A stretch of DNA of 64,000 nucleotides, taken from contig CAVZCL010000001.1 in NCBI GenBank assembly GCA_963773745.1, forward strand, positions 992,001 through 1,056,000, given 5' to 3'. Below, piece by piece: positions 57,601 through 64,000 of this stretch (the first letter of the stretch is position 1; each line of letters opens with the position of its first letter). Below the pieces are notes generated by a model. The model was not told where the DNA came from. It saw only the letters and a program-made list of their open reading frames with translations, and did not search any database. This DNA is from UBA5069 sp963773745 (GTDB lineage: Bacteria; Chloroflexota; Anaerolineae; Caldilineales; Caldilineaceae). The translations under genes and the position numbers were made by a program.

Positions 57601-57913
57601 TGTAGAGGTTGGCGGGGTTGGCAATGTCGGAATCGTAGCCATTCTCCCATTGGTCATAATAGACAAGCGTGCCGGTTGTGCCGATGGCAACCGACACATA
57701 GGTCAACATAGGGGGCGTGGCTTCTGTGCTGGCGGCGCGCAATGATTCGAGCGCCTTGTCTTCGGGCACGGGAATGTAATAGATCTGCACGGCGGCGGCA
57801 TTCTGCGCCAGCGCCACCGCGCTGAAGAGCAACACCATGGCCAGAGTGGCAATAGAACTGCGTGCGATCCGACCTGCACATCGCAACGAGTTGCGCTGGA
57901 ATCTGTGAACCAT
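54700..57913 (-). CDS. Large secreted protein with DUF11- and SdrD B-like domains (one frameshift)
   Basis: About 1070 residues, cell-surface or secreted. ATG 57913 has GGAGA 6 bases upstream, and a signal peptide (SIATLAMVLLFSAVALAQ) follows. The N-terminal about 500 residues are beta-rich (for example GTTGTLVYYDQWENGYDSDI) with a Ca-binding-like stretch DFNGDGTPDKADLNGDNDAS. A DUF11-type domain (LTPGDTMTYTIESRNTGIAP), SpaA-like segments and an SdrD B-like repeat (LGDYVWEDVNKNGIQDASEP) follow. A +1 break near 55781 is bridged by VVRVLNPPPFQFTGEAYFEV. The protein ends DEPSNERIFLPAIMGD, like the next gene. The role is probably adhesion or sheath structure. Confidence 0.8.
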
Positions 57914-57999
57914 TTCACTTCTCCTGTTGGGGGGACCAGCTGGCTAATCGACCGATGCAGAAGTGGAAAGCATTGCCGCAAGTGCGCTGCTATGTGGCA

Positions 58000-58008
58000 A
58001 GTATAGCA
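58000..58008 (-). promoter_or_regulatory. Extended -10 promoter for first surface-protein gene
   Basis: Read on the minus strand, TGCTATACT fits an extended -10 element, about 90 bases before ATG 57913. It abuts the terminator of the upstream surface-protein gene. Confidence 0.35.
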
Positions 58009-58011
58009 CAA

Positions 58012-58053
58012 AAGCCGGCGGCCATCCGGGATATCCCGATGGCCGCCGGCCTT
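58012..58053 (-). terminator. Hairpin terminator of second surface-protein gene
   Basis: Arms with the perfect 12-bp core GCCGGCGGCCAT/ATGGCCGCCGGC and an AT-rich loop. On the minus strand it is followed by CTTTTGT. It begins 32 bases after the stop at 58085. Confidence 0.8.
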
Positions 58054-58084
58054 GTCAACTCTCTATTGTCGCCGGCTTCGCTGC

Positions 58085-61000
58085 CTACCGCTGAATGGTG
58101 GGCAGGAAGATGGAGACGCCGTTGAGTTGCGGCTCCTCACTCGGCTCATCTGCCGTGGGTGTAACGAACAATCCTGCATCCCACGTCAGGTCCGAACTGT
58201 TCGCCGCAAGGACAATGGTAGCGGTTTTGCCGGTAGCGTCGATGTCGCTGTCCGTTGCCGACGTGCCGCCCGCATTCTTGTCTGTCACGGTTAAGCCCGT
58301 TGGAATCGTGAACTGCAGCGAGTACGAGCCTGCGTCCAGCGCCCTGAAGAAGTAGCGGCCGTTGGCATCCGTCGTCGTTGTCGCCAGCGGTGCAGCGCCC
58401 TGTGCGTCTGCAGCGGACGGCGCACCCGTAAGGTAGAGTTCCACCTTGATGTTCGGGATGCCAGGTTCACCCGCGTCCTGTACGCCGTTCTTGTTGAGGT
58501 CGTTCCAGACGAAGTCGCCCAGGTCGGACGAGGCAGCGCCGGAGGTGTCCACAATCGCAGCGTCCCAAGTCGGGTCATTCACGCCGGAAGCGATGTCGAT
58601 GATACCGGTCAGAGCCCGGTTGGGATTGCCCAGATCAGCCTTGACGTCGTTGTCAATGGCGCGGTCTGAGCCTACTCGGAGGAGGGACGACCAGGCACGC
58701 GAGCCCGCAGGCTTGGTGAAGACCAGGTAGTACTTGCCTGCGGTCAGGCCGGTAAAGTTGTAGAGGCCGTTGGCGTCGGTAGTCTTCTCGCCGGCGAGGA
58801 CATCATCGCCGCCGCCGATTGCGCCATCCGGACCCACGCCGTACAGCTCCACCTTGACGTTGGGCACGCCCACTTCTGCAGGGCTATTCTGCAGGCCGTC
58901 ACCGGCCAGCTGCTCCGGCGTGGTTGCGCCATCGGGGTTGAGGTCCAGCCAGACACGGTTGCCCAGCTCGGCGGTGGCGGCAAGCACCACAACCTGAGCG
59001 CTATCGGCGTCCTCCACCTGCACCTGGAAGTCGGTGACGCCCTTTGCAGTGACTGTGTCGATCTCAATGAATTCCTCTACAGTCGGGCTCGGCGCAGTGA
59101 CATAGGCCTTGAAGTTGCAGTTGTATATTTCACTCGGTTCCAGCCATATGTCGCTGGTCAAGTTACAAGTGGTCTCCTTGACCTTGCCCTGTACCTGGGT
59201 GATGTTGCCGTAGATGTTATCCGTCAAGCTGGTGAGCAGAACCGGATCAAGCTTGCTTGTATTCTGGACGCTGACATTGAAGATCACGTCGGCGCCCGGG
59301 TTCGGCACCTGCTCCGGCGTCGCCGTCTTGGTGACAACGATGCTGGGCAGGCTGTTGGTGAAGACGCAGGTTGTCGTCAGGCCGGGCTCGACCTGGGCAA
59401 GTCCAGTCGGCCAGACGCCATAGGTCGCATCTGCAGCCTGGAGATTCTCGCCCATACAGTTCTCACTGATCTCACGCAGCGTCCAGCCGTCCGGCACAAG
59501 TTCGGTGACGTTGTAGTAACCCTCGCGCAAGCTCTTGCTGAAGGATTCCCCATGCTTGAGCGGGAAATCAATGCTCTTGTCGCCCTGGCTCAGGTTAAAG
59601 TCGAAGCTCTTGCTCGTGTCATCCGGCGCAATCTTCTGGACAATCGAGATTGCCCCACTGCGTGTTGGTAAAGGTGCACTGCCAGGTTTCGCCACCGTCG
59701 ACAGTGACCAGAAGCGGGTTGCTGACCACAGGCTCTCCGAGAGCGACTGCCGCCTCGATGCCAATGGGATCCGTGTTTTCGCCCACCAGTTCACAACTTG
59801 CGCCTGTCAGGTCCCAGCCGGTGGCGGGCAGAAGTTCTGCAATCTCGTAGGTGCCGGCATCAACACCGAAGCTGGTCGTCATGCCGTCCGTCAACTGGAA
59901 GCTTGCGCCATTCGGGATGGTGCTGGTGAAGTTGAAGGTCTGGCTGTTACCGGCGGGATCCGTCAGCTTCTCGATGATGATCTTGCCGTCCTTCTCGCAG
60001 CTCACCTTGACGCTGGCGTCGTCCTTGGCGCCCGTCTCCTTGATCTGCGCGATGTTGGGCAGCGTCTTCTCCCAGAGGTCCGTCTCACTGTTCCAGGTCG
60101 TGCTTTCGCAGCCGGTTGTGAGCGTGTACGTGAATGTGTCGTTCGTGTTCACATTCTCGCCCAGCGGCAAGTTCTGGTTCGTGTCTGTCACAGTAACGGA
60201 GGGGTTAATCTCCGTGATGGCAGCGTTATTCTCGAAGTCGACGGTTTCAGAACCCACGTAATCCTTGCCGAGGAAGGTCGCCGTCGCGAAGTTGGTTGCG
60301 CTGGCGAACTCATCCACACCGACTACAGGGCCGCCGTAGGTGCAGGTGATTGAGCCGTCGGCGGGTACTTCCAGGCTTGCGCAGACGGGCGGGAATTCAT
60401 TGTCGCCATTCTGTGCGATATCCAGGCTGTCCGTCAGGCTCGTAAGCAGTGCATTGCTGGCCGGGTTCGGGTTGCGGACAGTGATTGTACCGGTGACGGC
60501 GAAGTTCTCCGCCACGGGACCCGTGCGCGTTACCTGCACGGTGTAATCCAGATCGGCAGTCTCACCCTGCAGCAGGTTCACTTCGGTGGGGATAACCGTC
60601 TTGGTAATCTCCCACGTGTAAACGTTGTCATAGGTCGGATTAGCGGTCTTGGTCACCAGCAGCTTGTAGCAGTTGACGGTGACAATCTCGCTGTCCGTAT
60701 CTGTGACGCCGCTGGTGGTGCTGCTCACCACATTGGTGAAGTCGAGCGTCGCCTTGCCGTTTACGTCATAGACGAAATCACCCGAGGTACAGCTGAAGAG
60801 TTCGGAGTAGCTCTCCACCTTGCCGCTCGTCTCGGTTGTGTAGGTCCACGTCCGATCGTCGGTCACGGATGTCAAGCTTGTCCGTGACGTTGATCTGCTT
60901 GTTGATCTCCTTCGTCGGCGTCTCGAAGTCGAAGTCCTTGTTGTCGGTAATCGGGTCGCCCGTGGTGAGCTTGACCGCTGCCGTGTTCGACGTGACATCC

Positions 61001-64000
61001 GGCTTGATGTCGCCGAAAGTCTTGTCGTAGGTGCAGAGGATGCTCTGGCCCGCAGGCAGCACCAGGTTTGCCGTCAGCGGCACAGGCACCGGCGTGGCGC
61101 CGAGCAGACACGACAGATCCAGTTCCTCACCGCTCGAGAGTGTGTCGGTAATGTGCGTGAGCACGGCCGGGTTGGGACCCGGGTTGGCAATCGTCACCGT
61201 GCCGGTGAGGCGGAAGGCGGTGTCGACCGTCAGCGCCACCGTGGCCGAGACTGTATAGTTGGCGTTGACAGGCAGATCGCCCTCGAAGAGGTCGAAGCTG
61301 CTCGGATCGACTGCCTTGTCGAGGTCCCACTTGTACTCGCGTGTGAAGCTTGGGTTCGCCGTCTTTGTGACGGAGACCGTGCCCAGCAGCTTGCGGTTGT
61401 TGACGACGACCGAGCCCGTCTTGCCCGGGGTGACTGTGGTCTGCGGGCTGACAATCGAGACGAGCTCGTAGCCTGCAGTTGCGGACTCGGTGGTGGTGTA
61501 GACACCCGCCACGAGGTCGGTGAAGGTCACCACCTGCGTGTCGGTGAGCGTGAAGCTCTGGTCGAAGCCATTCGGCCCCTGCACACGGATCGGGAACTCC
61601 TGTGTCGGGACGGCGGGTGTGCCATTCCATTCCACAAGCTTCTGCACGGTCAGCTTGCCGTACTTGGTGCAGTCAACAGTTACGTCCTCGCTGCTGTTCT
61701 GCTTCGTCTGCGTAATCTGCGCAGTGTTGGGCACGTTGTACTGGGCAGTGCCCTGTCGTCTCGCTCCACGTCACGTTTTCGCAGGTGACGGGGAAGTTGT
61801 ACTTGAATTCCCTGGACGACTCTGTGTTGCTCACAGCTGCCCAGGTCCGGGCTGCCAATGCCCGGGTTGCTGTCGGTTATCGTCACCGACGGGTGGATTT
61901 CCGTTACGGTTGCAGCGCCGAAGTCAATGCGAGCCGTGCCGGTGTACTCCTTGCCATAGGCAATGGCCGTGGCGGTGTTGGTGTAGACGCTCGTGCTTGC
62001 AAAGCCCGTGGCTGTGTAGCCGCAGGTGAGCGAGCCCTTGGCGGGCACTGTGAAGGGTGCCGCTGTACAGCCTGTACCGGTGAGCGAGCCCACCGTTGCG
62101 CCAGGCAGTGCGTCCGTTAGGCTGGTGAGCGTTGCGGGAATGGGCGCAGGGTTGCTCACCACGATGTTGCCCGTGGCCTGGCGGTTGCTGTCTTCCGAGC
62201 CGTTGTTGGTGACGGTGACGGTGTAGAAGAGCGTCTCCGAGCCATCCTCAAAGAGGCTGACGGTGTTGGTGTTGACATCCTTCTCGATGAGCCAGTTCCA
62301 CGTGCGTGTCAGCGTGGGCGCGGCGGTCTTGCTCACGCCGAGACGATAGCAGGAGACGTCGACCTTGGCATCGTCCGAACTTCCACTGGCGGTGCCGAAC
62401 TTGATTGTGGCGGTGTTGTTCTTGCTGCCCGTCGCCTTGCTGTCGACGTAGTCTGTCATCGTCTGCGTGGTGCAGGAGAGCTCCTGGCTGTACTCCTTGG
62501 TGGCCGTGTCCGTGTAGGGGCCGAAGACCGTTGTCGTGTTTGCTGTCGGTGACGGTGATCTCGTTCTTCGTGGTCACCGTCGGCGTGGTGAAGGCGTAGC
62601 CCTTGGTTGTGGTGAAGACGCTGCTGCTCGTTGTCGTCACGGTGACGTAGTTGGTCGAAGCAACCGGCGCGACTGTGGTTGGGCCATAGGTGCAGTCGAT
62701 CTGCCCACCGGCGGGAATCGTGCGCGGCCACGTGCCCACACCGCAGTTCAGCGTAATGGTGTTGCCGTTGGCAAGCTTGTCTACCGGCTCGTTCACAATC
62801 ACCGGGTTGGTGGCATCGGTATTCTTGATGGTCACGTTGCCGGCAATCGCGTGCGCCGAATCAATCGGATCGCTCTTGGTCACCTTGACGGTGTAGTCCA
62901 CGCTCTGGCTTTGGCCGTCGAAGAGCTCAAGCGTTGCCGGATTGACATCCTTCTGGATGGTCCAGTCGAAGGTGCGGTTGAAGGTCGGCGTCACCGACTT
63001 GGTGATGAGCAGTGCGCCTTCCTTGTAGGTCTTGACGGCGTTGCCGCTGCCACCCAGATCCACGTTCACAGGCGTGCCGGTCGTGCGCGTCAGGTTCTGC
63101 ACGGGCTGGCCTGTAGGCGCCATGTTGACTGTGACGCCGGCCTGCGCCGTGAAGACGCCTGCGACCGGCGAGTTGATGGTAACGGTGCACTCACCGTCGG
63201 CGTCCGTCGGCCCACAAACCACGGGGCTGCTGCCGGGTGTCGCGGGAACAGGCGAATAGGCAACCGACGGTGACACACCGACAACGGGCTCCCAGTCGGC
63301 ACTGCCAACCTTCTTCTCCACCTTCACCGTGAAGGTGTGCGGCTCATTGAGCGGGTTGGTGGCTGTGTCGCCAATCTTGATGCGCAGGTCGGCCCATATC
63401 TTTTCGGCATTGCGGAACTCGCCCGTGCTGCCGCTTGTGGTCACCGTTGTAATAAGCCCAAGCACATCCACATCGGCGGTTGCGTTCAGGTTGGTTACGC
63501 CGGCTCCGTCGGCGGTTACCTGCAGTGCGCACTGGCCCACCTCATTGGTGGTGCAGGTGGGCGTGTTGAGCGTACCGAAGAGCGGCGCGGCCAAGGTGCC
63601 CGTCACGATCTGACCGCTCACAGGCTGCCAGGTCGCGCCGTTGTCCTCGCTCGTCTGCACCGTCACGGTGAAGTCGTGGGTGGTGTTAACGGCGTTGGTT
63701 GCGGTTGGCGTCTCGAAGAAGATCTGCGCCAGCCCCTTGGTGTTTGTGTAGGTGCAGGTGATGTCGCTGCCCGGCGTGGCGTCAAAGGTGCTGGTGGCAC
63801 CGTTCACCGTGCCGCCTTCGGTGCATTCTGCGCTTGTCAGCACCCAGCCTGCGGGCACCATCTCGGTTACGGCATAGCTGCCCGGCGCCACAGTGGCGCT
63901 AATCTGCTCACCGTTGCCAATCGAGCCTGGCAGGTCACCAACAAAGGCGAAGGTCTCAGTGCTGTTCGAAGGTACAGTAACCTTCTCAACGGTAATGACC
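58085..64000 (-). CDS. Giant repeat-rich surface protein (5' end beyond right edge, five frameshifts)
   Basis: At least about 1970 residues, still open at base 64000. Five +1 breaks (near 62540, 61840, 61755, 60885, 59655) split one continuous domain series. SpaA-like/collagen-binding-B-like segments (VAPGSYAVTEMVPAGWVLTS) come first. Four tandem modules of about 170 residues follow, each opening like KSVTPTFNRTFDWTIQKDVN, KTAAPTLTRTWNWLIEKDVN, KTANPSFTREYKWDLDKAVD or KTANPTYDNVYTWEITKTVI and closing with ITVTDS or VTVTDT. Two SdrD B-like repeats (LGNRVWLDLNPDGATT and LGDFVWNDLNKNGVQDAGEP) and the tail FLPTIQR end it. Role: adhesin or extracellular fibre (inference). Break points restore the repeat consensus, so they look like base errors. 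Confidence 0.78.

Overview
The window looks like a chromosomal segment of a high-GC bacterium of the phylum Chloroflexota, probably an Anaerolineae/Caldilineae relative. This is inferred from several features together: Thr/Ala/Pro-rich lipoproteins, sugar ABC loci without their own ATPase, a CXXXY-type CcmE, large DUF11/SdrD-like surface proteins ending in a short IFLP tail, and spacers packed with long inverted repeats. No rRNA, tRNA, CRISPR array, transposase or phage gene was recognised.

Positions 1-8660 (minus strand) hold a c-type cytochrome cluster that reads from a good promoter in front of ccmE. Its order is CcmE heme chaperone, membrane-anchored diheme cytochrome, lipid-anchored octaheme cytochrome on a collagen-like stalk, 15-heme cytochrome with a C-terminal membrane anchor, cytochrome b membrane subunit, and a pentaheme cytochrome cut by the left edge. 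Together they could carry electrons between the quinone pool and the cell exterior. A CsbD-like stress protein and two response regulators (9-11 kb) follow.

Positions 11.3-16.3 kb encode a GH100-like glycosidase and a sugar ABC importer (binding protein and two permeases). Then come a META/SH3b secreted protein, a HAS-barrel/HerA-type ATPase pair, a CBS-pair protein, an M29 aminopeptidase, a lipid kinase, a membrane protein, an HD-domain protein, an FAH-family enzyme and ornithine carbamoyltransferase. From 28.4 to 33.3 kb the genes are cdaA, cdaR, der and an M28-like peptidase. Next are a small lipoprotein, lgt, a DUF503 protein, a CotH-family lipoprotein, a lipoate ligase and a YgfZ-like protein.

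Positions 39.9-45.9 kb are a maltodextrin locus (MalE, MalF, MalG, GH13 amylase). It is followed by a GDPD-family phosphodiesterase, a UbiE/MenG-type methyltransferase, a second methyltransferase, a class A PBP, SurE, a membrane protein and a dolichyl-phosphate-type glycosyltransferase. The right end (54.7-64 kb, minus strand) encodes two large secreted repeat proteins. The second runs off the right edge.

Two things cut across the annotation. First, about 19 single-base frame breaks, nearly all +1, interrupt genes that are otherwise well conserved, including der, malE and herA. I read these mostly as base-level sequence errors and give each gene as one span. Second, the spacers carry unusually long, often perfect, inverted repeats (up to 52 bp per arm). 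One is a MITE-like element nested in another palindromic repeat.
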